From the NCBI GenBank assembly GCA_964581605.1, contig CAZOPF010000124.1:1-15571 (forward strand): 15,571 bases of DNA, written 5' to 3'. This document shows, one piece after another, positions 1 through 7,968 of this stretch. The stretch is from CAADGU01 sp964581605 (lineage in GTDB: Bacteria > Chloroflexota > Anaerolineae > Promineifilales > Promineifilaceae). The notes beneath the pieces were generated by a model. It searched no databases, was not told where the DNA came from, and was given only the letters and a program-made list of their open reading frames with translations. The position numbers and the translations under genes were made by a program. Positions within the stretch are counted from its first letter, which is position 1. Every line of letters begins with the position of its first letter.

Positions 1-56
1 AATTCATAATTCATAATTCATAATTCATAATTCATAATTCATAATTCATAATTTTT
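1..56. repeat. 7-bp tandem repeat AATTCAT (about 7 copies)
   Basis: The window opens inside a heptanucleotide array with unit AATTCAT, ending in AATTTTT. The array may continue to the left of the window. It sits directly upstream of the Shine-Dalgarno of the next gene. Degenerate relatives of the same heptad (NNTTCAT) occur at 5898-5931 and 5975-6020, also just upstream of ribosome-binding sites. No function is visible; it is probably a dispersed intergenic repeat, although its AT-richness could affect local promoter or leader structure. Confidence 0.9.
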
Positions 57-74
57 ACAGGAGATTCTGTCCCC

Positions 75-1592
75 ATGCACCAACTGGTTGAATGTGTTCC
101 CAACTTCAGCAACGGCCGTGACCCCGCCATCTACAACGCCATTGCCGACGCCATCCGCAGCGTCCGCGCCAGCATCCGCCTGCTAGACATCAGCGCTGAC
201 CCCGACCACAACCGCACCGTCATCACCTTCGTCGGCACACCTGCCGACGCAGAAGAAGCCGCTTTCCGCGCCATCACCACCGCCGCCAGGCTGATTGACC
301 TGGACAGCCACCAGGGTGAACACCCCCGCATTGGCGCCACGGATGTCTGCCCGTTCATCCCCATCAAAAACCTGACCATCAAAGAGTGCGTGGAAATGGC
401 CCATCGGCTGGCTAAACGGGTTGGCGAAGAAGCAGGCATCTGCGTTTACCTCTATGGCGACGCCGCCACCCGCCCAGAACGGGAAAAGTTGGCCGACATT
501 CGCAAAGGGGAATATGAAAAATGGAAAGAGGAAATCGGCCACTCACCCGCCCGCGAACCAGATTATGGCCCGGCCGTTCCAACCACATGGGGCGCGACGG
601 TCATTGGGGTACGGCCGTTTCTCATTGCCTACAACCTCTACCTCAACAGCGACAATGTAGACATTGCCGAACAAATCGCCCGGGCCATTCGCTTCACCAG
701 TGGTGGCCTCCGCTATGTACAGGCCAAAGGTTTCCTGGTAAATGGGCTGGCACAGGTGAGCATGAACCTGACCAATTTTGAAAAAACCCCCCTTTATCGC
801 GTTCAAGAAATGGTCAAACGCGAAGCCGCCCACTATGGCTTCACCATCACCAAAGCCGAACTCGTGGGCCTCATTCCGCAAAAAGCATTGATGGAAACAG
901 CCCGGTACTACTTGCAGTTGGACGACATGCAAGATGGCCAGGTGTTGGAATATCGCCTGTTGGAAGAAGAAACAGACGAAGACAACACACCCACCGCCTT
1001 TTTAGAGGCAGTGACCGCCCCCACCGCTACCCCTGGTGGTGGTTCAGCCGCGGCGCTGGCCGGGGCGTTAGCGGCCGCCCTCGCCCAAATGGTGGCCGGG
1101 CTGACGCAAGGCAAGAAAAAATATGCTGATGTACAGGAGCAGGTCATCTCTGTGCTGGCCGAAGCGGCCAGGCTGCGCGGCCAGCTGACGGCCGCCATCC
1201 AGGAAGACGCGGCCGCCTATCAGGCCGTGCTGGCGGCCGTGCGTCAGCAAGATGTGCCGGAAGAGATGCGGGCACTAGCCATTGAAAATGCCACCAGGGG
1301 CGCAGGCGAAGTGCCCCTGCAAGTAGCCCGGTTCAGCCATCAGGTAGCACAACTGGCGCAAACTATCGCCACCATCGGCAATATCAACGCCGTCACCGAT
1401 GCGGCCGCCGGTGCATTATTGGCACACACGGCCGTACAAATTGCTGCCATGAATGTAAAGATCAACGCCGTTAACCTGAAAAACCAGCCCTTGGCCACCC
1501 AATGGCACACCGAACTGGAAACAATTGAAACCGCTACGGCCGCCATCGCTGAAACCACCCTATCCATCGCTAAGGAACGAGGGGGATTCTAA
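75..1592 (+). CDS. ftcD: Bifunctional glutamate formimidoyltransferase / formimidoyltetrahydrofolate cyclodeaminase
   Basis: This 505-residue protein joins two folate enzymes. The N-terminal part (about 1-297) starts VECVPNFSNGRD and carries GEHPRIGATDVCPF (81-94), the conserved active-site segment of glutamate formiminotransferase. The C-terminal part (about 306-505) has the cyclodeaminase signature TPGGGSAAALAGALAAAL. Known chemistry: the formimino group of formiminoglutamate is moved to tetrahydrofolate, then deaminated to 5,10-methenyl-THF, the last steps of one histidine degradation route in the cytosol. The two domains are fused through a linker of about ten acidic residues, as in the animal enzyme; many bacteria encode them separately. 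The start at 75 is supported by AGGAGA at 59-64. No hut genes are adjacent. Family assignment is firm. The cyclodeaminase half could alternatively act on another formimino-folate source. Confidence 0.95.
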   Translation: MHQLVECVPNFSNGRDPAIYNAIADAIRSVRASIRLLDISADPDHNRTVITFVGTPADAEEAAFRAITTAARLIDLDSHQGEHPRIGATDVCPFIPIKNLTIKECVEMAHRLAKRVGEEAGICVYLYGDAATRPEREKLADIRKGEYEKWKEEIGHSPAREPDYGPAVPTTWGATVIGVRPFLIAYNLYLNSDNVDIAEQIARAIRFTSGGLRYVQAKGFLVNGLAQVSMNLTNFEKTPLYRVQEMVKREAAHYGFTITKAELVGLIPQKALMETARYYLQLDDMQDGQVLEYRLLEEETDEDNTPTAFLEAVTAPTATPGGGSAAALAGALAAALAQMVAGLTQGKKKYADVQEQVISVLAEAARLRGQLTAAIQEDAAAYQAVLAAVRQQDVPEEMRALAIENATRGAGEVPLQVARFSHQVAQLAQTIATIGNINAVTDAAAGALLAHTAVQIAAMNVKINAVNLKNQPLATQWHTELETIETATAAIAETTLSIAKERGGF

Positions 1593-1598
1593 AAACGC

Positions 1599-2774
1599 AT
1601 GATGAGGAATTTAACGCAGAGACGCAGAGACGCAGAGAAAATAAATCCGCGTTTGTCTGCGTTTGTCAGGGCGCTATTTCTGGCCTGCTGCCTGGGTTTG
1701 TTGGCAGCCTGCCAGGGGCAGCCCGTGGCAGCCGTAGCCAATGCGGCTGTGGCCAGTACGGCCGTGCCGTCGGCCACCATGCCCGGCCGTACCATTCCCC
1801 CACCCGTCCTACTTGAAGCCAGCACACCAGCAGCGCCGACAGAGACGGCCATCTCCCCCACCATGCCCTCCTTCACCTTGCCTGACCTCACCCCCACCGC
1901 CCTCATCACCGCCTCACCGCCTCCCCGCCTCACCTCATCTGCCACACCAACTCCCGGCCCCATCACCCCCACACCTACCCCGCCACCCACTTTCACCCCC
2001 CCCGCCCTCCCCCAAACCATGCCCGACGAGCATTACTGGCTGCGGCGGCCGGTGGCTGAAGGCGGCGTTGTCTGGACAAATAAACATTACCCCTATGGCA
2101 GCACACGCGGCGGCGAACTGCGCCCCCATCATGGCGTGGAGTTTGACGTGCCCCATAACACCGAAATCCTGGCGGCCGCCAGTGGCACTATCGTCACTGC
2201 TGGTAACGACGCCACTATTGCCTATGGCCCTGAAACCAACTTCTACGGTAATCTGGTCATCATCCAGCACGATACACTCTACAAAAACCAGCCCGTTTTT
2301 ACCCTTTACGGCCATCTCCGCCAGCCACTCGTCACAGTTGGGCAACACGTCGAAGCTGAGGAAGTGATCGCCCTTTCGGGCGCTACCGGCGTAGCCGATG
2401 GCCCCCACATGCACTTTGAAGTGCGTGTGGGGCAAAACAGCTATGAATCTACCCATAACCCTCTCTTGTGGCTATGGCCCTTTCCTGATCGGGGCACGGT
2501 GGTCGGCCGTATCATCCGTGCTAATGGCAGCCTGGTAAACGAAGCGCCTGTGCGTCTGGAGCGCATTGACGCCCCTTCCCGTTATGCCACCACCACCACC
2601 TATGCCCAGGAAACCCTGAACGCCGATGATGTCTGGAATGAAAATTTCGCCTTTGATGATGTGGAGGCCGGTTATTATGCGGTCACCGTGACGGTGGGGG
2701 ATGAGAAATACAGTCAGGAAGTATGGGTTTATCCCCGCCGCACCTCCTTTATAGAGATTATGATTGGGGATTAA
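1599..2774 (+). CDS. M23 family metallopeptidase lipoprotein
   Basis: Predicted 391-residue exported protein. Residues 25-38 form a hydrophobic stretch ending in a lipobox, LLAAC, with Cys38 as the lipidated residue. A Pro/Thr/Ala-rich low-complexity linker (about 45-140) follows, then an M23 (LytM-like) peptidase domain at about 165-290 with YGHL (237-240) and HMH (270-272). M23 enzymes cut peptidoglycan cross-bridges. The usual first zinc motif HxxxD reads H177-H-G-V-E181 here, so Glu replaces the metal-binding Asp, with Asp183 close by. A C-terminal beta-sandwich-like segment (about 297-391, starting GTVVGRIIRANGS) resembles carboxypeptidase regulatory-like domains. The first 23 residues are encoded by a dispersed GCAGAGAC-type repeat, so the native start is uncertain (ATG 1599, ATG 1602, or an internal TTG at 1653). 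Activity as a hydrolase, or a non-catalytic role, is open. Confidence 0.88.
   Translation: MMRNLTQRRRDAEKINPRLSAFVRALFLACCLGLLAACQGQPVAAVANAAVASTAVPSATMPGRTIPPPVLLEASTPAAPTETAISPTMPSFTLPDLTPTALITASPPPRLTSSATPTPGPITPTPTPPPTFTPPALPQTMPDEHYWLRRPVAEGGVVWTNKHYPYGSTRGGELRPHHGVEFDVPHNTEILAAASGTIVTAGNDATIAYGPETNFYGNLVIIQHDTLYKNQPVFTLYGHLRQPLVTVGQHVEAEEVIALSGATGVADGPHMHFEVRVGQNSYESTHNPLLWLWPFPDRGTVVGRIIRANGSLVNEAPVRLERIDAPSRYATTTTYAQETLNADDVWNENFAFDDVEAGYYAVTVTVGDEKYSQEVWVYPRRTSFIEIMIGD
1610..1670. repeat. Dispersed GACGCAGA-type repeat inside the 5' end of the M23 gene
   Basis: The sequence contains three successive copies of an 8-bp unit (ACGCAGAG) followed by a related GTTTGTCTGCGTTTGTC stretch. 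On the plus strand it reads LTQRRRDAEK, and on the minus strand SASLRLCVK. Both peptides are hallmarks of a short repeat that recurs in many environmental bacterial genomes, usually between genes. Here it overlaps the start of the lipoprotein gene and supplies the Arg-rich n-region of its signal peptide. Identification as a dispersed family is from general recognition; only one copy is in this window. Confidence 0.6.
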
Positions 2775-2798
2775 GGAATGCGATTAAATAACCCGCAA

Positions 2799-2829
2799 GA
2801 GATTGGCCATTGGCGATTGAACCAATCTC
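2799..2829. repeat. Inverted repeat in the M23-SARP spacer
   Basis: GAGATTGG at 2799-2806 pairs exactly with CCAATCTC at 2822-2829 across a 15-nt loop, 25 bases after the M23 stop codon. There is no T-tract, so a Rho-independent terminator is doubtful. The local sequence (GATTGGCCATTGGCGATTG) looks like another short dispersed repeat family. The remainder of the 2775-2913 spacer shows no convincing promoter to my eye. Confidence 0.5.
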
Positions 2830-2913
2830 CCATCTCTACTCTCAGTTCTGTAAATGGTTTAATTTTCGTTCCTAAGCGATACAAACCTCCCCACTCCTGG
2901 CAAATCACGTACA

Positions 2914-5781
2914 ATGGGGACCATGCTGCAAATTCACCTGTTTGGTCATTTGCGAATGTTGCTGGATGGGCAACCGTATCGTTTTCATACGCTGCCCAAA
3001 ACGCCGGTGCTGTTGGCTTATTTGCTGCTGAACCGGGATACGGCCGTACCCCGCGACCATCTGGCTTACCTGCTGTGGGATGATGTATCTGAAAGCGAAG
3101 CGCGTGCCAACTTGCGCCGCCACCTTCATGATTTGCGTCGCGCTTTACCGGCCCACACCAGTTGGGTACTGAGCGATGCCAAAAGCATCCAATGGCAGCC
3201 CACGAACCCTATCTGGCTAGACATTGCCGAATTTGAAAGCCTTGCCCAGGATACGGGGCGGCTGGCCGAGGCCATTACCCTCTATACCGGCGATCTGCTC
3301 CAGGAACTATACGACGACTGGCTTATCACCCACCGGGAACGGCTGCGCACGCTCTACTTTACGGCCGTTACCCGGCTCATCAATCGGGAGCGTGAACGCG
3401 GCGACCTGCTCCAGGCCATGATTTATGCCCAACAACTGCTGCAACACGACCCATTACGTGAAGATGTGGTACGCGACCTTATCGCCATGCGCCATGAGAG
3501 CGGCGACCGTGCCGGGGCCATGCAGCTATACCAGCAATTTGCCGGGCGGCTGGGGGATGAATTGGGCGTAACGCCCATGCCCCAAACCAGTGCCCTCTAT
3601 GAAGCCATTGCCCGCAATGTTCCCTTGCCCATGCCCCTTTCCTCTGCCGCTCCGCCACCCGCGCCACCCGCGCACAACCTGCCCGCCCGTCTCACCAGTT
3701 TCGTGGGGCGTCAGCAAGAAATGGCGCAGGTTTGCGCGCTGATGGGCAAGCCCGATGCGGCTGCCCGGCTGCTCACCATCACCGGGCCAGGCGGCAGTGG
3801 CAAGACCAGGCTGGCATTGGAAGTGGCTCAATGGCTCTGGCAGAACAGGCCTGAATTGTTCGCCGATGGCATCTTTTTTGTGGGGCTGGCAGCGATTGCC
3901 AACCCAGATTTTGTCGTTACGGCCGTTGCCGAAACGCTCAATGCCCGCCCCAAACCCGGCCAACCAGAACTGCCTGGCCTCATCCATCATCTGCAATCAA
4001 AGCAGATGCTCCTGGTGCTGGACAATTTTGAACACCTGCTGCCTTCAGCAACCATCGTTACAGATTTGCTCACGGCCGTGCCCGGTTTACGTGTTCTTGT
4101 CACCAGCCAGACGCCACTCCACCTTTATGGTGAGCAAGAATTTCCTCTTTCCCCACTTCCCTTACCCGACCGTGAGCATTTGCCGCCACCAGAAACTTTG
4201 CTGCAATTTGCCGCTATTGGCCTGTTCGTCGAGCGGTTAAAAGCGGTAAAGCCAGATTTTGCCCTGACCACCGAAAACGCGCCCCTGGTCGCCGACATTT
4301 GCTATTACCTGGATGGGATTCCGCTGGCACTGGAACTGGCGGCCGCACGTGGCAAATTATTCACCCTGGCGGACATGCTATCGCAGTTGGCTCACCGGCT
4401 GCATTTTCTTAGCAGCCAGGCCCGGAATTTGCCTGCCCGTCACCAAACATTGCGTGCTACCCTTGATTGGAGCTTTCACTTGCTGGAGCCAGCGGAACAG
4501 CACATGTTTGCCTGTCTTTCGCTCTTTGCGGCCAGCTTCAGCCAGGAAGGGGCAACGGCCGTTTGTGCCGATGTGCTGGCTGAGGCAGCGGCCGTATCAC
4601 CATTGATCTATTCATTGGTGGACAAAAACATCATTCGGTCCCTACCAGACAGCCCAACAGCAGAAACGCGCTTCCGTCTGCTGCAAACATTGCGCGAATA
4701 TGGCCTGGAAAAATTGGAGCAGTCCCCTGCCTCAAATGAAATTCGCCAACGCTACGCGCTGTATTACCTGGCATTCACCCGGCAGGCGGAGGAGGGGTTA
4801 CGTGCCGGGGAACAGGCCTTCTGGTTGGCCCGGCTGCGCGAGGAAGACGCGAACATCATGGCCGCATTGGCATGGTTAGCCGCGCATCTGGATGATCCTG
4901 AAAAGGGGCGTCTGGCTGCCCGCCTGGTATCTTCATTGGAGCGTTTCTGGTCATTACAGGGGCGGTTTGGCGAGGCTCACACGTGGTACGGCCGTGTACT
5001 GCCATTGGCTCATCTTTTGCCGGCCGATGAACAGATCAAACTTCTAAACAAAGCCGGCGTCATTGCCCAGCACATGGGGGATTATGCCACGGCGGCCGTT
5101 TACCATACCACGGCCCTGTCCCTGGCCCGGCAAACCTCAGAGCCATTGGCACTGGCCCAAACGCTGCATTACCTCGGCTTTGCTGCCGGCCGCCAGGGAG
5201 AATATGATGAAGCCCGCACTTTACTAGAAGAGAGTCTGGCCTGTTATCGGTTGCTGCCCGGCGACCAGACGGCCGCCATTACCACCTTGCTTAATAATCT
5301 TTCCATTGTCTACCGGCGACAGGGGCAAATAAAGCAGGCGGTGGCCGTTTTAACCGAGGCGTTGGCCCTAAAAAGGCAATTGAATGACCAGATTGGATTA
5401 CCGGCCGTGTTGGGCAATTTGGGGCAGTTGTTAGCTGCCCAGGGTGATGTGGCTCAGGCTACGGCATACGTCCGGGAGGGGCTGCAAATCCGGCGGGCCT
5501 TGCAAGACCAGCCTGGCTTGCTCACCTCTATTGAGCAAATGGCTGACCTGTTTTGGCAGGGTGGCCGCTTCTTGCCCGCGCTCACATTGTTTGCGGCGAC
5601 CGCTCATCAACGCCAGATCATGCATCTACCCTTAACGGCTCAGGTTCAGATGGAAAGAGAAGAAATTCTGGCAAAACTACGGGCCGCTACTGGTGATGCG
5701 GCTTATACGGCCGTGTGGGCAACCAGGGAACGCATCTCATTGGATACGGCCGTGCAGTTAGCTCTGGACGAAAGTAAATAA
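2914..5781 (+). CDS. AfsR/SARP-family transcriptional regulator with BTAD, ATPase and TPR domains
   Basis: Large (955-residue) cytosolic regulator. Residues 1-95 form a winged-helix-like DNA-binding region (MLQIHLFG start, then LLAYLLLNRD, LAYLLWDD and ANLRRHLHDLRRALP). Residues about 100-240 are the bacterial transcriptional activation domain (WLDIAEFESL, AITLYTGDLLQELYDDW, GDELGVTP). After a Pro/Ala linker comes an NB-ARC-like STAND ATPase: LTSFVGR (260-266), Walker A GPGGSGKT (291-298), Walker B LLVLDN (366-371), IPLALELAAARG further on. The C-terminal third (about 690-930) has TPR-like helical repeats. Such proteins typically integrate a ligand or partner signal through ATP-dependent oligomerisation and then activate transcription; the target here is unknown. 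Start 2914 has no clear Shine-Dalgarno. ATG 2923, giving MLQIHLFG, is equally plausible. A TACAAT hexamer overlaps the start, but no matching -35 is evident. Confidence 0.93.
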   Translation: MGTMLQIHLFGHLRMLLDGQPYRFHTLPKTPVLLAYLLLNRDTAVPRDHLAYLLWDDVSESEARANLRRHLHDLRRALPAHTSWVLSDAKSIQWQPTNPIWLDIAEFESLAQDTGRLAEAITLYTGDLLQELYDDWLITHRERLRTLYFTAVTRLINRERERGDLLQAMIYAQQLLQHDPLREDVVRDLIAMRHESGDRAGAMQLYQQFAGRLGDELGVTPMPQTSALYEAIARNVPLPMPLSSAAPPPAPPAHNLPARLTSFVGRQQEMAQVCALMGKPDAAARLLTITGPGGSGKTRLALEVAQWLWQNRPELFADGIFFVGLAAIANPDFVVTAVAETLNARPKPGQPELPGLIHHLQSKQMLLVLDNFEHLLPSATIVTDLLTAVPGLRVLVTSQTPLHLYGEQEFPLSPLPLPDREHLPPPETLLQFAAIGLFVERLKAVKPDFALTTENAPLVADICYYLDGIPLALELAAARGKLFTLADMLSQLAHRLHFLSSQARNLPARHQTLRATLDWSFHLLEPAEQHMFACLSLFAASFSQEGATAVCADVLAEAAAVSPLIYSLVDKNIIRSLPDSPTAETRFRLLQTLREYGLEKLEQSPASNEIRQRYALYYLAFTRQAEEGLRAGEQAFWLARLREEDANIMAALAWLAAHLDDPEKGRLAARLVSSLERFWSLQGRFGEAHTWYGRVLPLAHLLPADEQIKLLNKAGVIAQHMGDYATAAVYHTTALSLARQTSEPLALAQTLHYLGFAAGRQGEYDEARTLLEESLACYRLLPGDQTAAITTLLNNLSIVYRRQGQIKQAVAVLTEALALKRQLNDQIGLPAVLGNLGQLLAAQGDVAQATAYVREGLQIRRALQDQPGLLTSIEQMADLFWQGGRFLPALTLFAATAHQRQIMHLPLTAQVQMEREEILAKLRAATGDAAYTAVWATRERISLDTAVQLALDESK

Positions 5782-5792
5782 GGCCACTACAC

Positions 5793-5843
5793 TTTGGTTG
5801 CTAGCTGGTGGTTTGTACGAGCGGCTGGCAGCTAACCACCAAA
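5793..5843. terminator. Imperfect hairpin after the SARP gene
   Basis: TTTGGTTGCTAGCTG (5793-5807) and CAGCTAACCACCAAA (5829-5843) pair at 13 of 15 positions around a 21-nt loop, starting 12 bases after the stop codon. There is no run of T on its 3' side (CCCTATTTATG), so termination is a guess. It may instead be a copy of a dispersed inverted repeat. Confidence 0.35.
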
Positions 5844-5866
5844 CCCTATTTATGAAGGAGTTCCCC

Positions 5867-5893
5867 ATGAACAAGGCGCACCACGATGGATGA
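5867..5893 (+). other. Mini-ORF of 8 codons with a strong Shine-Dalgarno
   Basis: GAAGGAG at 5854-5860 lies seven bases before ATG 5867, which opens an 8-residue frame (MNKAHHDG) closed by TGA. It could be a short leader peptide for the NifU-like gene or the remnant of a gene start whose body was lost. It is followed by two heptad-repeat blocks, and GAGGAG (5935-5940) sits between them with no start codon after it. Nothing else supports translation. Confidence 0.25.
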
Positions 5894-5897
5894 AAAT

Positions 5898-6020
5898 TTC
5901 ATAATTCATCCTTCATAATTCATAATTATTTTCCGAGGAGACGGCACGCGCAGCAACCCACCACAATAAATGCAAATTCATGCTTCATGCTTCATCCTTC
6001 ATCCTTCATAATTCATAATT
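5898..6020. repeat. Two blocks of degenerate NNTTCAT heptad repeats
   Basis: Block one (5898-5931) and block two (5975-6020) are built from 7-bp units such as AATTCAT, GCTTCAT and CCTTCAT; block two has about six consecutive units. They are the same family as the perfect array at 1-56. They fill most of the spacer before the NifU-like gene and end directly before its ribosome-binding site. The sequence between blocks (5932-5974) contains a GAGGAG motif but no open frame. Confidence 0.8.
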
Positions 6021-6037
6021 TCCAAAGGAGATTTCCC

Positions 6038-6334
6038 ATGACAACCATAAACAGACCGGCCGGTGTACGCGGGTTCAACAGCGAAATGCAGCGTATTCCA
6101 CAGGAAGCGCCAGAGGAAGAACGGCTGGAAGCCCTGATCAAAACCATCAGCAGCTATGTGGAACATTATCATGGCGGCGAGGTGGAGATGGTGGGGTATA
6201 AAGATGAGATCGTGACAGTGCATCTGGCTGGCGCGTGTGAGGGATGTAATCTGGCCCCGGTGACGTTGCATGGCTGGGTTGAAGGTACGGTAAAGCAGTT
6301 TTTCCCGCAAGTGAAGGCGGTGGTGGCGGTGTGA
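6038..6334 (+). CDS. NifU C-terminal-domain protein (Fe-S cluster scaffold/carrier-like)
   Basis: 98-residue soluble protein. From about residue 28 it matches the NifU/Nfu C-terminal domain: LEALIKTISSYVE, GGEVEMVGYKDEIVTVHLAG, then the CEGC motif (Cys67 and Cys70), then a helix ending QFFPQV. Paired subunits of this family bind a [4Fe-4S] cluster through their CxxC motifs and pass it to target enzymes. The usual hydrophobic residue context after CxxC is kept (NLAPVTLHGWVEG). ATG 6038 is chosen because AAAGGAG (6024-6030) lies seven bases upstream. A longer frame back to 5987 would translate the heptad repeat and is rejected. No other isc/suf/nif genes are nearby. The radical-SAM protein downstream is a possible Fe-S client, but that is inference. 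Confidence 0.88.
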   Translation: MTTINRPAGVRGFNSEMQRIPQEAPEEERLEALIKTISSYVEHYHGGEVEMVGYKDEIVTVHLAGACEGCNLAPVTLHGWVEGTVKQFFPQVKAVVAV

Positions 6335-6367
6335 TCCGCGAAGGGCGCGCAGAAACGTGAAGAATTG

Positions 6368-6422
6368 GCAGGTAGCAAGTTGCAAGTTGCAGGTGGCAGG
6401 TGTAGGAAAGCCTGCTACCTGC
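6368..6422. repeat. GCAGGTAGCA inverted repeat with GTTGCAGGT-type repeat
   Basis: GCAGGTAGCA (6368-6377) is perfectly complementary to TGCTACCTGC (6413-6422), enclosing a loop with repeated GCAAGTTGCA/GTTGCAGG/GGCAGG elements. The same vocabulary recurs at 8775-8810 (GCAAGTTACCTGCAACCTGCC). It is either a dispersed repeat family or a structured spacer between the NifU-like and carboxypeptidase genes; no T-tract follows. Confidence 0.6.
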
Positions 6423-6440
6423 AACCATTAAAAGGCAGGC

Positions 6441-7943
6441 ATGATGGCTGAGGAAGAAAAGAAGAACGAGAAAGACAAAAACGAGAAAGAGCAAAAGTAC
6501 CCCACGCCGGAAGATAAAATTTCGGTGACACAACATACGGCCGTAGTAGACGGCCGTGAACTCTCATACACCGTCACCTGTGGCACCATTGTGCTCAAGG
6601 AGGAGGCCGAAAAGGAAGGGAAGGCTGAAGGCGAAAAGGCCAAAGCCACTGTCTTCTTTATCGCTTACACCCTGGATGGGGTGGAGGATGTGGGAGAACG
6701 GCCGCTCACCTTTTCCTTCAATGGTGGCCCTGGCTCTTCCTCCGTCTGGCTACATTTGGGGCTGCTGGGGCCACGCCGCGTTGAAACGATGGACGGCGGC
6801 CAACCATTGCCGCCCCCATACCGGATGGTCAATAATGAATTTTCGCTGCTCGATAAGAGCGACCTGGTCTTCATTGACCCGGTCAGTACCGGTTTTAGCC
6901 GGGCTGTGCCTGGCGAAAAACCGACAGAGTTTCATGGTTTTAAGAAGGACATTGAGTCGGTGGGGGATTTTATTCGCCTGTATGTCAGTCGGTACGGCCG
7001 TTGGTCTTCCCCCAAATTTTTAATTGGCGAGAGCTACGGCACCACCCGCGCCGCCGGACTGTCTGGCTACTTGCAAGAGCGGCACGGCCTCTACCTGAAC
7101 GGGATCATGCTCGTCTCTGTTGTCCTTAATTTCCAGACCATCCGCTACCCGGTAGGCAATGATTTACCCTACATCCTGTATCTGCCCACCCTGGCAGCAA
7201 CCGCCTGGTATCATCATCAGCTCTCCCCAGATTTGCAGGCCAACTTACAAAAGACAGTAAACGAGGTGCGTGAATTTGCCCTCACAGAGTATACGCTGGC
7301 GCTCATGCAGGGGGCGGCCTTGCCAGAAGCCACCCGCCGCAAAATTGAGGAAAAGCTGGCACGGTACACCGGTCTGTCATTGGCCTATGTGCAGCGATGT
7401 AATCTCCGCCTCCATTACATGCGCTTTTGCAAAGAGCTGCTGCGCCATGAAGGCAAAACGGTGGGGCGGCTGGATAGCCGCTTTACGGGGTATGACCGGG
7501 ATTCGGCCGGGGAGTTTTTTGAATATGACCCCAGTATGGCGGCGATTATGGGACCCTATACGGCCGTGTTCAACGGCTACGTCCGCCGCGATTTGAAATT
7601 TGAAAGCGACCTGCCTTACGAAATCCTCACCGGGCGCGTCTGGCCCTGGAACTTTGACCCACACCAAAATGAGTTTGTCAATGTGGCCGAAACGCTGCGC
7701 AAAGCGATCACCGGCAACCCTTTTTTGAGAGTGTTTGTGGCTAATGGCTATTTTGATTTAGCCACCCCTTTCCTGGCAACGGAGTACACGTTTCATCACA
7801 TTGACCTGCCCACAGAACTACTGGGCAACTTTACAATGGCCTATTATGAAGCAGGGCACATGATGTATGTTCACTACCCCTCCCTGGCCCAATTAAAGCA
7901 AGACCTGGCCGGGTGGTTGGTAACGGCCGTGCCCGCCCGGTAG
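6441..7943 (+). CDS. Serine carboxypeptidase, family S10
   Basis: 500-residue alpha/beta-hydrolase peptidase. The family signatures are in order: oxyanion-hole NGGPGSSS (94-101), IDPVSTGFSR (145-154), nucleophile elbow GESYG with Ser198, catalytic Asp in NGYFDLATP (Asp439) and His in EAGHMMYVH (His473). S10 enzymes remove C-terminal residues from peptides, usually at acidic pH. The N-terminus is very charged (KKNEKDKNEKEQKY) and no signal peptide or membrane segment is visible, although S10 enzymes are normally exported. It therefore appears cytosolic unless a start is missed or a non-classical route is used. A Lys/Glu/Ala-rich stretch (53-69) looks like a low-complexity insertion. The start has AAAGGCAGG upstream, a modest ribosome-binding site; ATG 6444 is an alternative. 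Confidence 0.93.
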   Translation: MMAEEEKKNEKDKNEKEQKYPTPEDKISVTQHTAVVDGRELSYTVTCGTIVLKEEAEKEGKAEGEKAKATVFFIAYTLDGVEDVGERPLTFSFNGGPGSSSVWLHLGLLGPRRVETMDGGQPLPPPYRMVNNEFSLLDKSDLVFIDPVSTGFSRAVPGEKPTEFHGFKKDIESVGDFIRLYVSRYGRWSSPKFLIGESYGTTRAAGLSGYLQERHGLYLNGIMLVSVVLNFQTIRYPVGNDLPYILYLPTLAATAWYHHQLSPDLQANLQKTVNEVREFALTEYTLALMQGAALPEATRRKIEEKLARYTGLSLAYVQRCNLRLHYMRFCKELLRHEGKTVGRLDSRFTGYDRDSAGEFFEYDPSMAAIMGPYTAVFNGYVRRDLKFESDLPYEILTGRVWPWNFDPHQNEFVNVAETLRKAITGNPFLRVFVANGYFDLATPFLATEYTFHHIDLPTELLGNFTMAYYEAGHMMYVHYPSLAQLKQDLAGWLVTAVPAR

Positions 7944-7968
7944 TTGAAAAAGCGCACAGGATAAAACC

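Noticed and set aside
2778..3083. Plus-strand open frame of 101 codons before the SARP gene
   Set aside because: It runs through a repeat-like spacer and then overlaps the SARP start in another frame; no recognisable protein and no ribosome-binding site.
5898..6020. Possible CRISPR-like array
   Set aside because: Units are 7 bp and contiguous with no spacers, so it is a simple tandem repeat and not a CRISPR.
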